Below, one piece after another: positions 29,072 to 38,302 of a stretch of 64,000 bases of DNA. Position 1 is the first letter of the stretch; the number at the start of each line of letters is the position of its first letter. This DNA comes from Oleiagrimonas sp963817755 (GTDB taxonomy: Bacteria > Pseudomonadota > Gammaproteobacteria > Xanthomonadales > Rhodanobacteraceae). A program made the translations under genes and the position numbers. The notes under the pieces were generated by a model. It was not told where the DNA came from, did not search any database, and was given only the letters and a program-made list of their open reading frames with translations. The stretch covers positions 124,001 to 188,000 of the forward strand of contig CAWFPB010000001.1 of assembly GCA_963817755.1 (NCBI GenBank), given 5' to 3'.

Positions 29072-29377
29072 TCAGGATCGCGAGGCGGAGGCCCGTTCCA
29101 GCGCGCCTTCCAGCTTGCGGCGCAGGGCCTCGATGCCCTCGCCGAACACGCGCTGCTCGGATTCGTGCCGCTGGCGGGTCTCCAGCAGCTCGTGGGTGAC
29201 GCTCAGGGCGGTCAGCACGGCCAGCCGGTCGAAGCCCGGGCTGCGGGCGTTGGCGCGGAATTCGCGCATCTTGCTGTCGAGGTAGCTGGCCGCCGCCAGC
29301 AGCCCCGCGCGTTCCTCCGGCTCGCAGGCGACCAGAAATTCGCGGTCATTGAGGCGGATGGTGATCGGTTCGGACAT
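29072..29377 (-). CDS. zapA: cell division protein ZapA
   Basis: 101 residues. ZapA fold: ITIRLNDREFLVACEPEERAGLLAAASYLDSKMREFR at the N-terminus, then a long helix (DRLAVLTALSVTHELLETRQRH) that forms the coiled-coil tetramer. It bundles FtsZ filaments at the septum. Upstream on the same strand, 34 bp away, is a small coiled-coil gene; downstream comes 6S RNA, the same arrangement as in many gammaproteobacteria. Confidence 0.93.
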   Translation of the reverse strand: MSEPITIRLNDREFLVACEPEERAGLLAAASYLDSKMREFRANARSPGFDRLAVLTALSVTHELLETRQRHESEQRVFGEGIEALRRKLEGALERASASRS

Positions 29378-29411
29378 GTCGTGGTGATCTCGTCGCTGCG
29401 GCGGTCGGGGT

Positions 29412-29636
29412 TCAGCCGGAATTTTCCAGCGATTTCAGGCGCTGGATCATGGCTTCGACGCGGCTGCGCGCCTGTTCGTTGCGAGCCAGCAGCCCGGCAC
29501 GCTCGGTGGCCAGCTGTTCCTGGCTGTGGCGCAGGCTGCGATTCTCCTCGTCCATGCGCTGCACGGTCTTGAGCAACTGGTCGAGGGTCTCGGTCAGCGC
29601 GGCGAGTTCGGCTTTCAATGGATCGGAATCGTTCAT
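29412..29636 (-). CDS. small coiled-coil protein, ZapB-like (TIGR02449 type)
   Basis: 74 residues from ATG at 29636. Almost entirely one helix with heptad repeats: LKAELAALTETLDQLLKTVQRMDEENRSL and on through ARSRVEAMIQRLKSLE. The size, the predicted coiled coil and the position just upstream of zapA match the TIGR02449 family and recall ZapB, the partner of ZapA in the division ring. The function is inferred from that context. It forms an operon with zapA. Confidence 0.82.
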   Translation of the reverse strand: MNDSDPLKAELAALTETLDQLLKTVQRMDEENRSLRHSQEQLATERAGLLARNEQARSRVEAMIQRLKSLENSG

Positions 29637-29709
29637 ACGTGTGCGTGCAAACGAGCGGTCATGACCTGCTTTTTCGCATCTCGCGGGGTCGCGGCGCAAG
29701 TCCGGCGTT

Positions 29710-32700
29710 TCAAGATGTGCTCCCGGAACCTGTTTTTTCCGTTTCGAGACGGCCCTCGTGTGCCTTGCAGAACGCCTGCAACGCCGGTGCGTCGAGCGGC
29801 TGCGAGAGCCAGTTTCCCTGGATCAGGTCGCAGTTGTGTTCCTTCAGGTAGTCGGCCTGCTCGGCGGTCTCCACGCCTTCGGCCACCACCTGCAGGCCCA
29901 GCGAATGCGCCATGGTGATGATGGTGGCGGTGATGGCCTCGTCATCGGGGTCGGTGGTGATGTCGCCGACGAAGGCCTGGTCGATCTTCAGTACCGTCAG
30001 CGGCAGGCGCTTGAGGTAGGCCAGCGAGGAATAGCCGGTGCCGAAATCGTCGATGGCCAGGCTGACGCCGATGCTGCGCAATTCGCCCAGGGTGCGCATG
30101 GATTGCTCGACATTGGCCATGACCGAGCTCTCGGTCAGCTCCAGTTCGATGTGGCTGGCCGGCACGTCGTAGGCTTCCAGGGTGTGCTTGAGCTGCTTGG
30201 CGATCCCGCTGCGCTGCAGCTGCACCATGGACAGGTTGACCGCCACGGTCAGTTTGTCGATGCCGGCCTCGCGCCAGGCATGCAGGTCGCTGCAGGCCCG
30301 TTCGAGCACGAACTGGCCGATGTCCATGATCATGCCGGTTTCTTCGGCCAGGGGGATGAAGATCGACGGCGATATGTCACCCAGTTTCTCGTTGTGCCAG
30401 CGCGCCAGCGCCTCGACGCCGATCAGGGCGTGGTCGTCCAGCTCCATCTTCGGCTGGTAGACCACCGAGATCTCGTTGCGCTCGAGCGCACGTCGCAGGG
30501 CGCCGGCCATGGTGGCGCGCAGGCGCGCGTCGGCGTCCATGGTGTCGTTGTAGATCATCCAGGTGTTGCGGCCGTGTTCCTTGGCCTGGTACATGGCCGT
30601 GTCGGCGTGCTTGAGCAGTTCGTTGGGCACCTGGCCGTGGTCGGGATAGAACGAGATGCCGATCGAGGGCGAGATCAGCACTTCCTGGTGGGTATCGAGC
30701 ACCAGGGCCTCGTTGAAGGCGCTGATGATCTTGTGCGCGACGCCGATGACCTCGCCCGATCCGCCCATGTCCTCCAGCACCAGGGTGAATTCGTCGCCGC
30801 CGACGCGCGCCACGGTGTCCTGCTCGCGCACGCATTGGCGCAAACGCGCTCCGGCGGCCTTGAGCAGGCGGTCGCCGGTGGTATGGCCCATCGAATCGTT
30901 GACGTGCTTGAAGCGGTCCAGGTCGATGTACAGCAGGGCCAGGCGGTGCCCGTTGCGGCGTGCACGCAGGATCGCGTCGGCCAGCCGCTCGCCCAGCAGG
31001 GTGCGGTTGGGCAGGCCGGTGAGCATGTCGTAGTTGGCCAGGTAGCGCAGTTCCTGCTCGGCGCGCTTGCGGTCGGTGATGTCGGTCATCACGCCCACGT
31101 AGTGGGTGCGCATGCCGTGGGCGTTGGATACCTCGCGCAGTTCGATCCAGCACAGGAAGTCGCCGCCGTTCTTGCGCCGCAGCCACAGTTCTCCGCGCCA
31201 GTGGCCGTGGCTTTGCAGTTCACGCCGCATGTGCGCATAGACACTGTCGGGCTGCTGGGTGCAGTTGAGCAGCGAGGTGTCACGTCCGCGCACCTCGTCG
31301 TTGCCGTACCCGCTCATGCGGGTGAAGGCGGCGTTGACCGAGCTGAAGCGGAAGTCGAGGTCGAACACCGTGACCGCCTCGCTCATGCTGCGGATGACCT
31401 CGGCCGCGATGCGTCGCTCGCGGTCCTCGTGGCGCACGCGGGTGATGTTGCGTAGCGTTCCGGAGATGCGAATGGGCTTGTCGTCGCTGTCGCGCTCGAC
31501 GATCTTGCCGCGGCCCAGCACCCAGATCCAGTCGCCGCGGGTGGTCTTGAGACGGTATTCGGACTCGAAATAGTCGCTCTTGCCTTCCAGGCAGTCGGCC
31601 AGCTCCTGACGGATGTGTTCCAGATCCTTCGGATGCAGGATGTAGTTGCACCAGTCGTCGAAATCGATGTCGCTGGGCGTGCCCGCGCCGAGCAGTTGGT
31701 CGGCGCCGAGGCGGTAGAGGCGGTTCTCCTTCAGGTGAAGGTCCCAGAACTCATCCCCCGAGCCCCACAGCGCCATGCTCAGGCGCGCTTCGCGTTCGCG
31801 CAGCTGGTCGCGATGCTGGTGTTCGCGTTTCCTGCGCGCCCGCAGCGCCGCGATCATGGCCAGCAGCAGCAGGGCGGCCAGGGCGAAATACAGCGCCATC
31901 ATGGTGCGCGAGGCCCACCAGGGCGGCATCACCAGGAGGGTCACGCTCAGCGGCGTGTCGCCGAAGCGGCCGCTGTGGTTGCTTGCCAGCACTTCGAAGC
32001 GGTAATGGCCTGCAGGCAGGTTGGTATAGGTGGCACTGTGTCGCGTGCCGTCGTCGATCCAGCCCTTGTCGAAACCCACCAGCCGGTGACGGAAGAGATT
32101 CTGCCGTGGTGCGGCAAAATCCATCGCTGCGAATTCGAATCGGATGGTGCTGGCCGATTGCTGCATGCGGATGCGCCCGTCGACCGGCAGCACGGGGTGG
32201 TGCTCGGCACCGATAAAGGCCCCGGTCAGGTTGATCCGGGGCTTGAAGCGACTCGGCTTGAAGCGGGCCGGGTCGACTTCGTCGAAGCCATCGACGCCTC
32301 CGAAGACGATATGGCCGTTGCGCATCTTCAGGCAGGCATTGGAGTTGTATTCCATGCCCTGGAGGCCGTCCTGGACCGTGAAGGCGGAGATCTTTCCGCT
32401 GTTGGGATTGAGGCGGATCACGCCCCTGTTGGTGCTCAACCACAGGTTGTGGCTGGCGTCTTCGCGCATGCAATAGATGGTGCCGTCGGGGAGTCCGTTT
32501 TGGCTGGTCATGCGGTTGAAGTGCGCACCGCGGGCGTCGAGCGCGACCAGCCGGTCGAGTCCGGACTGGGTGCCGACCCACAGTTGCCCGCCGCTGTCCA
32601 CGAGCAGGCTCATGATCACGTGGCTGCTGAGGCTGTCGTTGACGTTGGGCCGTTCGCGGAAGGTGCGCATTTGGCCCTTGAGGGGATCGTAGACGCTCAA

Positions 32701-34260
32701 TCCGGTGCTGGTTCCGATCCAGATGCGCCCGGCGGGATCCTGCACCATGGACACCACGATCCCCGCGGCCAGGCTGTTGGGTTCGCCCGCGACATGGTGA
32801 AGGTGCTGTACGCGCTTGCCGTTGCGGTATCGGTACACGCCGCTGCCGTCGTACATGCCGGCCCACAGCGATCCGTCGCGTGATCGCATGAGGCTGCGGA
32901 CGGGCTGCGGTGAAATCGATGGATCAAGCAAGTGGGCGCTGCGACGATCCATGTCCAGCACGATCACGCCTTCACTGGTGGCGACCCAGAACCGGCGGCC
33001 ATCGTGGGCCAGTGCAAATACGCTCAGCGAATGTCCGGTTCCGGCCGGAAGGGCGGAAAGCAGGGTGGGAGTGAGGCTTTGGAAGGTGTCCGTCGCCGGG
33101 TCGTAGCGGCTCAGGCCTGCGCCTCCCAGTCCCAGCCACAACTTGCCGTCTTGGCCCTCGAACAGGGCGCGCACGTTGTTGGATGCAAACGTGTTGCGCG
33201 AGGGATGCTGGTTGGAAAAGTACCGGAAGGGCGTGCCATCGGGATTGAAGTAGGCGGCGCCGTGGGTGACTCCGCCGGTCCAGACCAGACCGGAACGGTC
33301 CACATACAGTTGCTGGATGTTCTCGTCCGGCAGGCTGCCGCGGATGCCGGAATGCGGTGTCAGCAACCTGGGATGGCTTGCATCCGGGTCCAGGCCCAGC
33401 AGACCGACCGATTCGACGGCGGCCCAGATGCGGCCGTCGTGATCCTCCGCCAGGGTCAGGATCCGGGTGGAGGCGGGGCGGGACGCGCCGGCGACCGGCC
33501 AGATCCGGGCGGTGGCACCTGTGTGCGGGTCCAGCCGGTACAGACCACTCTTGGCGCCCAGCAGCATGGTGCCGTCACGACGGCACAGCAGGGAAAGCGC
33601 GTCGTCCCGTGCGATGGTCACGCTGCGGCTTTTTGAAAGGCTGTCGCCGATCCGGATCAGCGTCTTGCCGTGCAGGCCGTAGAACACGTTGCTGTGGCCG
33701 CACTGGGCCAGCCTGGTTTCGCCGAGTGCGTCGTGCCGCCCGGAGCGCCAGACCACCTGCGCCTTGCGGTACGGATTGGCAATGGAAACGATGGCGTTGC
33801 GCTCGCCCACCACCAGCCGCTTGCCTCGACCGCCGGCCAGGGCGGTGATGCCGGAGAGCTTTTTCGCCCATCCGCCCGGCACCGGAAGCGTACGGTTGTG
33901 GGTCGGGTCGAACAGCACCAGTCCGCCGACCTTGCTGGCCACCCACAGGTGTCCGTGGCCATCGCTGGCCAGCGCGCTGATCACGTTGTCGGGCAGGCTG
34001 TCGGTACGGCTGGCATCGTGATGGTAGCGCTTCAGATGGTAGCCGTCGTAGCGATGCAGTCCGCCCTGCGTGCCCAGCCAGATGTAGCCGTTGTCGCCCT
34101 GGAGGATGGCAGCGACGGTGTTCTGCGCCAGACCCTGGTCGGCGCCGATGTGCCCGAAATAATAGGTGCGCACATGTGCCCTCGCCGGCGCGACGGCCAG
34201 GGCGGCCAACAGGCTGCCGATGCATGCCATCCAGCGCAGGCCCGCACGGACGTTGCGCAT
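29710..34260 (-). CDS. propeller-PAS-GGDEF-EAL signalling protein
   Basis: About 1516 residues. ATG at 34260 gives a signal peptide (GLRWMACIGSLLAALAVAPARA); a further ATG at 34344 is possible. Residues about 40-690 are two-component-regulator propeller repeats (IWLGTQGGLHRYDG, LWVASKVGGLVLFDP, IWIGTSTGLSVYDP), followed by a Y_Y_Y domain and one transmembrane helix near 785. The cytoplasmic part has two PAS domains (SEAVTVFDLDFRFSSVNAAF), a GGDEF domain with intact VGGDEF, and an EAL domain with VEALARW, ELELTES, DDFGTGYSS and EGVETAEQ. Both motifs are intact, so it may make, degrade, or switch c-di-GMP in response to a periplasmic ligand. The usual GYLFSKP segment near the end of EAL is GNWLSQP here. 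Confidence 0.92.
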   Translation of the reverse strand: MRNVRAGLRWMACIGSLLAALAVAPARAHVRTYYFGHIGADQGLAQNTVAAILQGDNGYIWLGTQGGLHRYDGYHLKRYHHDASRTDSLPDNVISALASDGHGHLWVASKVGGLVLFDPTHNRTLPVPGGWAKKLSGITALAGGRGKRLVVGERNAIVSIANPYRKAQVVWRSGRHDALGETRLAQCGHSNVFYGLHGKTLIRIGDSLSKSRSVTIARDDALSLLCRRDGTMLLGAKSGLYRLDPHTGATARIWPVAGASRPASTRILTLAEDHDGRIWAAVESVGLLGLDPDASHPRLLTPHSGIRGSLPDENIQQLYVDRSGLVWTGGVTHGAAYFNPDGTPFRYFSNQHPSRNTFASNNVRALFEGQDGKLWLGLGGAGLSRYDPATDTFQSLTPTLLSALPAGTGHSLSVFALAHDGRRFWVATSEGVIVLDMDRRSAHLLDPSISPQPVRSLMRSRDGSLWAGMYDGSGVYRYRNGKRVQHLHHVAGEPNSLAAGIVVSMVQDPAGRIWIGTSTGLSVYDPLKGQMRTFRERPNVNDSLSSHVIMSLLVDSGGQLWVGTQSGLDRLVALDARGAHFNRMTSQNGLPDGTIYCMREDASHNLWLSTNRGVIRLNPNSGKISAFTVQDGLQGMEYNSNACLKMRNGHIVFGGVDGFDEVDPARFKPSRFKPRINLTGAFIGAEHHPVLPVDGRIRMQQSASTIRFEFAAMDFAAPRQNLFRHRLVGFDKGWIDDGTRHSATYTNLPAGHYRFEVLASNHSGRFGDTPLSVTLLVMPPWWASRTMMALYFALAALLLLAMIAALRARRKREHQHRDQLREREARLSMALWGSGDEFWDLHLKENRLYRLGADQLLGAGTPSDIDFDDWCNYILHPKDLEHIRQELADCLEGKSDYFESEYRLKTTRGDWIWVLGRGKIVERDSDDKPIRISGTLRNITRVRHEDRERRIAAEVIRSMSEAVTVFDLDFRFSSVNAAFTRMSGYGNDEVRGRDTSLLNCTQQPDSVYAHMRRELQSHGHWRGELWLRRKNGGDFLCWIELREVSNAHGMRTHYVGVMTDITDRKRAEQELRYLANYDMLTGLPNRTLLGERLADAILRARRNGHRLALLYIDLDRFKHVNDSMGHTTGDRLLKAAGARLRQCVREQDTVARVGGDEFTLVLEDMGGSGEVIGVAHKIISAFNEALVLDTHQEVLISPSIGISFYPDHGQVPNELLKHADTAMYQAKEHGRNTWMIYNDTMDADARLRATMAGALRRALERNEISVVYQPKMELDDHALIGVEALARWHNEKLGDISPSIFIPLAEETGMIMDIGQFVLERACSDLHAWREAGIDKLTVAVNLSMVQLQRSGIAKQLKHTLEAYDVPASHIELELTESSVMANVEQSMRTLGELRSIGVSLAIDDFGTGYSSLAYLKRLPLTVLKIDQAFVGDITTDPDDEAITATIITMAHSLGLQVVAEGVETAEQADYLKEHNCDLIQGNWLSQPLDAPALQAFCKAHEGRLETEKTGSGSTS

Positions 34261-34493
34261 CGGGCCCCGGTGGCTGGCCGCCAGGCCGGGTTTCCACCCG
34301 CGGTGTCGGCACCGCTCGTGGCAAGCGACCAGGCTAGTGGACATCAATGTCACCTGTGGCGTGAAGTGAACCGGGGCGAGTCTGCGGTTCTGGTCATGAA
34401 GTTCCCCTTGCACCAGTGTAGGCAATCGCCGTGATGGGTGCCAGAATGAAATCCAATCCCTGGAAACGGCCGCCCCCCGGCGGCAGCAGATCG

Positions 34494-35057
34494 ATGCATC
34501 ACACCTATGCCCAGCTTGAATCGGTCCTGGCTCGTCATCGCGCGGGCGCGGATGCGAGCGAACTGCATGGTTCAGTGACCGGATACCTGTGTGGCGGTGG
34601 CCAGATCGCGGCGGGCGGCCTGCTGCAGGTGCTGGAACTGGACGTGGAGGAAGGCGAGGACCGGCGCGCGGTCCAGGAGCAGTTGCAGGTGCTGTATCGC
34701 GACTGCCGGGCGGCGCTGGACGATGCCCAACTCGGATTCGAGCCCTTGCTGCCGGCGTCCGATCGCCCGCTTTCCGAACGAGCCGATGCGCTGGTCGAAT
34801 GGTGTCGCGGGTTTCTCGGCGGGTTCGGCCTGGCGTCCGCCCAGCGCAAGCAGCAGCTGTCCGCCGACGGCAACGAGATCCTGCGCGACCTGGGGACCAT
34901 CGCCGCCTCGGAGTTGACCTGCGGCGACAGCGAGGAGGACGAGCGCTCGCTGATGGAAGTGGGCGAGTTCGTGCGCGTCGGTGCGCTGGTGCTGCATGCC
35001 GAGGTGGCCGGCCAGCGCGCCAGCGCCAGTGCAGGCACCGGCGGCAGCGTGCATTGA
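34494..35057 (+). CDS. UPF0149 family protein YgfB
   Basis: 187 residues from ATG at 34494. The all-helical YgfB/YecA fold is visible: LESVLARHRAGADASELHGSVTGYLCGG, ALVEWCRGFLGGFGLAS and EDERSLMEVGEFVRVGALVLHAE. In Pseudomonas aeruginosa a YgfB protein modulates AmpC/AmpDh expression; a general role is not established. The stop is two bases before the pepP start, and ygfB-pepP is a conserved order in gammaproteobacteria, so they form an operon. Confidence 0.9.
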   Translation: MHHTYAQLESVLARHRAGADASELHGSVTGYLCGGGQIAAGGLLQVLELDVEEGEDRRAVQEQLQVLYRDCRAALDDAQLGFEPLLPASDRPLSERADALVEWCRGFLGGFGLASAQRKQQLSADGNEILRDLGTIAASELTCGDSEEDERSLMEVGEFVRVGALVLHAEVAGQRASASAGTGGSVH

Positions 35058-35059
35058 GC

Positions 35060-36418
35060 ATGGACGCGCGCCGTTCCCGCAGGGCGCCCGCGTCATCGCG
35101 TACCGGCGCCGTCGTCGGAACTGGCGAATTCGCTCGCCGCCGCCGCCAGCTGATGCGCATGGCCGGCGAGGACGCCGCGCTGCTGGTGGCCGCGGCGCCC
35201 GAACGCATGCGCAACGCGGACGCGGCGTGGCCGTACCGCCAGGATTCGGATTTCCACTACCTGACGGGCTTTCCCGAACCGCATGCCGTGCTTGCTCTGC
35301 TGCCCGGGCGCGAGCACGCCGAGACGATCCTGTTCTGCCGCGAACGCGATGCCGAGCGCGAGCGCATGGACGGTCCGCGCCTGGGGACCGAGGGTGCGGT
35401 CGAGGCCTGCGGCGTGGACGATGCCTTCCCCATCGACGACATCGACGACATCCTGCCCGGCATGCTGGAAGGGCGCACGCGGGTGTACTGCCACTTCGGC
35501 CAGGAGCCGGAGTTCGACGCGCGCCTGCTGGGCTGGATGCGGCGTCTTCGCGCGTTGCGTGGCGGCGGGGTGGCTCCGAAGGAGTTCCTGGCCCTGGGCT
35601 ACCTGCTGCACGACATGCGGCTGTTCAAGTCGGCCAGCGAGATCCGCCTGATGAAGCGCGCGGCCAGGGTGTCGGTGGCCGCGCACCTGGCCGCCATGCG
35701 CCAAGCCGGACCGGGCGTGGCCGAATACGAGGTCGAGGCCGAGCTGCTGCGCGTGATGCGCGGCAAGGGTGCGGTCGCGGCCTACATGCCCAGCGTGGCC
35801 GGCGGCGCCAACGCCTGCACGTTGCACTACAACGCCAACCGCTCGATGCTGTCCGATGGTGACCTGCTGCTGATCGACGCCGGCGCCGAGGTCGACTGCT
35901 ATGCCGCCGACATCACCCGCACCTTCCCGGTCAATGGCCGGTTCTCGCGCGAGCAGCGCCAGCTCTATGAAGTGGTTCTGGCGGCGCAGGAAGCGGCCAT
36001 CGAGCAGGTCCGGCCGGGCAAGCCCTTCAGCGCCGCGCACGAGGCGGCGGTCGAGGTCACCGTCGAGGGGCTGCGCGCCCTGAAACTGTTGACCGGCAGC
36101 AAGGCCTCGATCCTTCGCGATGGGACCTACCGCCGCTACTTCCCGCACAAGACCGGCCATTGGCTGGGCCTGGACGTGCACGACGTGGGTGACTACCGCA
36201 TCGACGGCGAGCCGCGCCTGCTCGAGTCGGGCATGGTGGTCACCGTCGAGCCGGGTCTGTACGTCCCGCCCGACGCCGGTCCCGAGGCGGCACCCTGGGC
36301 TGGCACCGGCATCCGCATCGAGGACGACGTGCTGGTTGGCCGTGACGGTCCGCAGGTGCTCACCGACGGCGTGCCCCGGCATGTCGAGGAACTGGAAGCC
36401 TTGCTGCACGAGGCGTAA
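35060..36418 (+). CDS. pepP: Xaa-Pro aminopeptidase P
   Basis: 452 residues. It has the N-terminal domain with AAWPYRQDSDFHYLTGFPEP (as in E. coli PepP) and the pita-bread catalytic domain with metal ligands in LIDAGAEVDCYAADITRTF, HWLGLDVHDVG, TVEPGLYV and RIEDDV. It removes N-terminal residues preceding proline using two manganese ions. A 20-residue basic extension (DARRSRRAPASSRTG) precedes the normal start region, so a downstream start cannot be excluded. It is the second gene of the ygfB operon and convergent with pepQ. Confidence 0.93.
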   Translation: MDARRSRRAPASSRTGAVVGTGEFARRRRQLMRMAGEDAALLVAAAPERMRNADAAWPYRQDSDFHYLTGFPEPHAVLALLPGREHAETILFCRERDAERERMDGPRLGTEGAVEACGVDDAFPIDDIDDILPGMLEGRTRVYCHFGQEPEFDARLLGWMRRLRALRGGGVAPKEFLALGYLLHDMRLFKSASEIRLMKRAARVSVAAHLAAMRQAGPGVAEYEVEAELLRVMRGKGAVAAYMPSVAGGANACTLHYNANRSMLSDGDLLLIDAGAEVDCYAADITRTFPVNGRFSREQRQLYEVVLAAQEAAIEQVRPGKPFSAAHEAAVEVTVEGLRALKLLTGSKASILRDGTYRRYFPHKTGHWLGLDVHDVGDYRIDGEPRLLESGMVVTVEPGLYVPPDAGPEAAPWAGTGIRIEDDVLVGRDGPQVLTDGVPRHVEELEALLHEA

Positions 36419-36508
36419 ACCACGCCTGGAGCGCGAATCACCGGGGCGGTCGGAAGGGGCATGCTCCGAAGGTTCCCGGCCGGGGGCAGCCGCTGGTGCC
36501 GCATCCGT

Positions 36509-36532
36509 GGACAGGCCACTTCGTGGCCGTCC
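36509..36532. terminator. hairpin between pepP and pepQ
   Basis: GGCCAC and GTGGCC pair around TTC, extended by GGAC/GTCC with one bulged A. The position between convergent genes suggests termination. Confidence 0.4.
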
Positions 36533-36541
36533 GGGCGGATG

Positions 36542-37870
36542 TCACGCGAGTGCCGCGAAGGCGTCGCGGGTCATGTTCTCCGGGTCGCCTTCGGTGCAGG
36601 CCACCTCATCCTCGATGCGGATGCCGCCGTAGGGGCGCAAGGCGTCGACACGTTCCCAGTTCACGTGGCTGGCCTCGGGACGTTCCTTCAGCTCGGCCAG
36701 CAGCATGTCGATGAAGTACAGCCCCGGCTCGATGGTGACCACCATGTCCGCTTCCAGGGTGCGGGTCAGGCGCAGGAACGGGTGGCCCTCCGGCTGGGCG
36801 ATGGTGTCGCCCTGGGCGTTCTTCAGGAATCCGCCCACGTCGTGCACCTGCAGGCCGATGCCGTGGCCCAGGCCGTGCGGGAAGAACACCGGCGTGATGC
36901 GTTTTTCGACCATGGCCTCGGGGCTCATGTCGACGATGCCGTGTTCGCCGAGCACGCCGGCCAGCATGAGGTGGGCATCCACGTGCAGCTGGCCGTAGTC
37001 CTGGCCCGCACGCACCTTGTCGCACAGGGCACGCTGCACCTTGTCGACGCTGTCGATCAGGGCCTGGAAGTCCTCGGCTCCGGGTGCGGCATGCGTGCGG
37101 GTGATGTCGCTGGCATAGCCGAAGCTCTGTGCGCCGGCGTCGATCAGCAGCGAGCGGCTTTCCGCGGGCGGGGTGCGGTCGAAGTGCATGTAGTGCAGCA
37201 CCGCGCCGTGCTCGTTGAGTCCGATGATGCTGCCGTAGGGCAGCTCGGCCTCGGTCAGTCCGGCGGCGTGCTGGAAGGCCATGTGGATGCCGAATTCGCT
37301 CTCGCCGGCACGGAAGGCGGCCTCGGCGGCACGATGGCCGCGCACGCCGCGCGCGCTGGCCTCGCGCATGCGGATCCGTTCGTAGGGCGTTTTCCAGGCA
37401 CGGTGATAGTCGAGGTGGTCGACCAGTGCCTGCGGCGGCGCGGGGACAATATCGCCGATGGCGTCGCGCGGCTGCCCGAGGATGGCGCAGCGGGCCGGGT
37501 CCTTCGGCAGGTGTTCGCGAGCTTCGGATGCCTCGCGGATGATGCGGATGTCGAAATGTTCGACCCAGTAGCCGCTGGGCGCCTCGGGCACCACGTGCCA
37601 GTAGTCGTTGGGCTGCAGGAAGATGAGCACCGGCTTCTCGCCCGGCGTGTACACGATCCAGCTGCCGGGTGCGTCCAGCAGCGGCACCCATTGCTTGAAC
37701 GACGGGTGCGTCACGTAGGGATAGTGCAGATCGTCGCGGTGCCGGGTGACGGGGTGTCCGGCAGGGATGACCAGGCAGTCGCGGCCGGCCGCTTCCAGCG
37801 CCGTGTCGGCGCGCTGGCGCAACGTGGCCAGGTGCAGGGGATAGGCTTGGGCGAGTGCGTCGTCGGTCAT
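36542..37870 (-). CDS. pepQ: Xaa-Pro dipeptidase
   Basis: 442 residues, the normal length for PepQ. Prolidase features: LHYPYVTHPSFKQWVP near the N-terminus, metal ligands in LLIDAGAQSFGYASDITRTH, FPHGLGHGIGLQVHDVGGF, TIEPGLYFID and RIEDEV. It cleaves dipeptides ending in proline in the cytoplasm; related enzymes also hydrolyse organophosphates. Start ATG at 37870 follows AGGACCC. It lies opposite pepP, giving a convergent pair of proline-specific peptidases that would complement each other in peptide recycling. Confidence 0.93.
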   Translation of the reverse strand: MTDDALAQAYPLHLATLRQRADTALEAAGRDCLVIPAGHPVTRHRDDLHYPYVTHPSFKQWVPLLDAPGSWIVYTPGEKPVLIFLQPNDYWHVVPEAPSGYWVEHFDIRIIREASEAREHLPKDPARCAILGQPRDAIGDIVPAPPQALVDHLDYHRAWKTPYERIRMREASARGVRGHRAAEAAFRAGESEFGIHMAFQHAAGLTEAELPYGSIIGLNEHGAVLHYMHFDRTPPAESRSLLIDAGAQSFGYASDITRTHAAPGAEDFQALIDSVDKVQRALCDKVRAGQDYGQLHVDAHLMLAGVLGEHGIVDMSPEAMVEKRITPVFFPHGLGHGIGLQVHDVGGFLKNAQGDTIAQPEGHPFLRLTRTLEADMVVTIEPGLYFIDMLLAELKERPEASHVNWERVDALRPYGGIRIEDEVACTEGDPENMTRDAFAALA

Positions 37871-37948
37871 GGCGGGGTCCTGCGGGAGAAAGACGCCCAT
37901 GGTGCCTTGGAGGCAGGTGCGAAGCCAAGCCGCAGGCCGGAGCCCCGT

Positions 37949-38302
37949 TCAGCCCAGGTCGCCGCCCGGCGATTCGATCCAGGTGCTCAGCTTGTGGGCA
38001 TCCGATTCGCTGATGGCGATGATGCGGAAACCGGTCCAGTGCTGTCCGGGCACGTTGGCCGCCTCGCCCCACTGCTCGTGCACGCCGAACTCGATGGTGT
38101 GCGAGCCCTTGCCCCGCGAGGGCAGGGTCAGGCGCAGCTGGTAGATGGCATCGGGCGTGAGCGCGTGGTTGCTGATCAGCATCATGCCGTTGCTGGAGAT
38201 ATTGCCGACATGGCCGATGACCCGGTCGCTGATGGCGTTCTCCACCGGGATGTTGGTTTGCACCCGGCGACGCGGGGCGCGGCGATGCTCGGTCCCGCTC
38301 AT
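37949..38302 (-). CDS. PilZ domain protein
   Basis: 117 residues. It begins with RRAPRRRVQTNIPV, which contains the RxxxR arm of c-di-GMP-binding PilZ domains, followed by GHVGNISSNGMMLISNHAL (the D/NxSxxG motif with Asn in the first position). The rest is a beta-barrel (YQLRLTLPS, TIEFGVHEQW). It likely binds c-di-GMP. The ATG overlaps the stop of the DUF1631 gene (ATGA), so the two are translationally coupled and probably act together. Confidence 0.85.
   Translation of the reverse strand: MSGTEHRRAPRRRVQTNIPVENAISDRVIGHVGNISSNGMMLISNHALTPDAIYQLRLTLPSRGKGSHTIEFGVHEQWGEAANVPGQHWTGFRIIAISESDAHKLSTWIESPGGDLG

Noticed and set aside
29632..29645. TTCATACGTGTGCG, resembling the ATACGTAT operators
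   Set aside because: The core palindrome is broken (ACGTGT), and it lies at the start of the zapA-linked coiled-coil gene, far from sugar genes.
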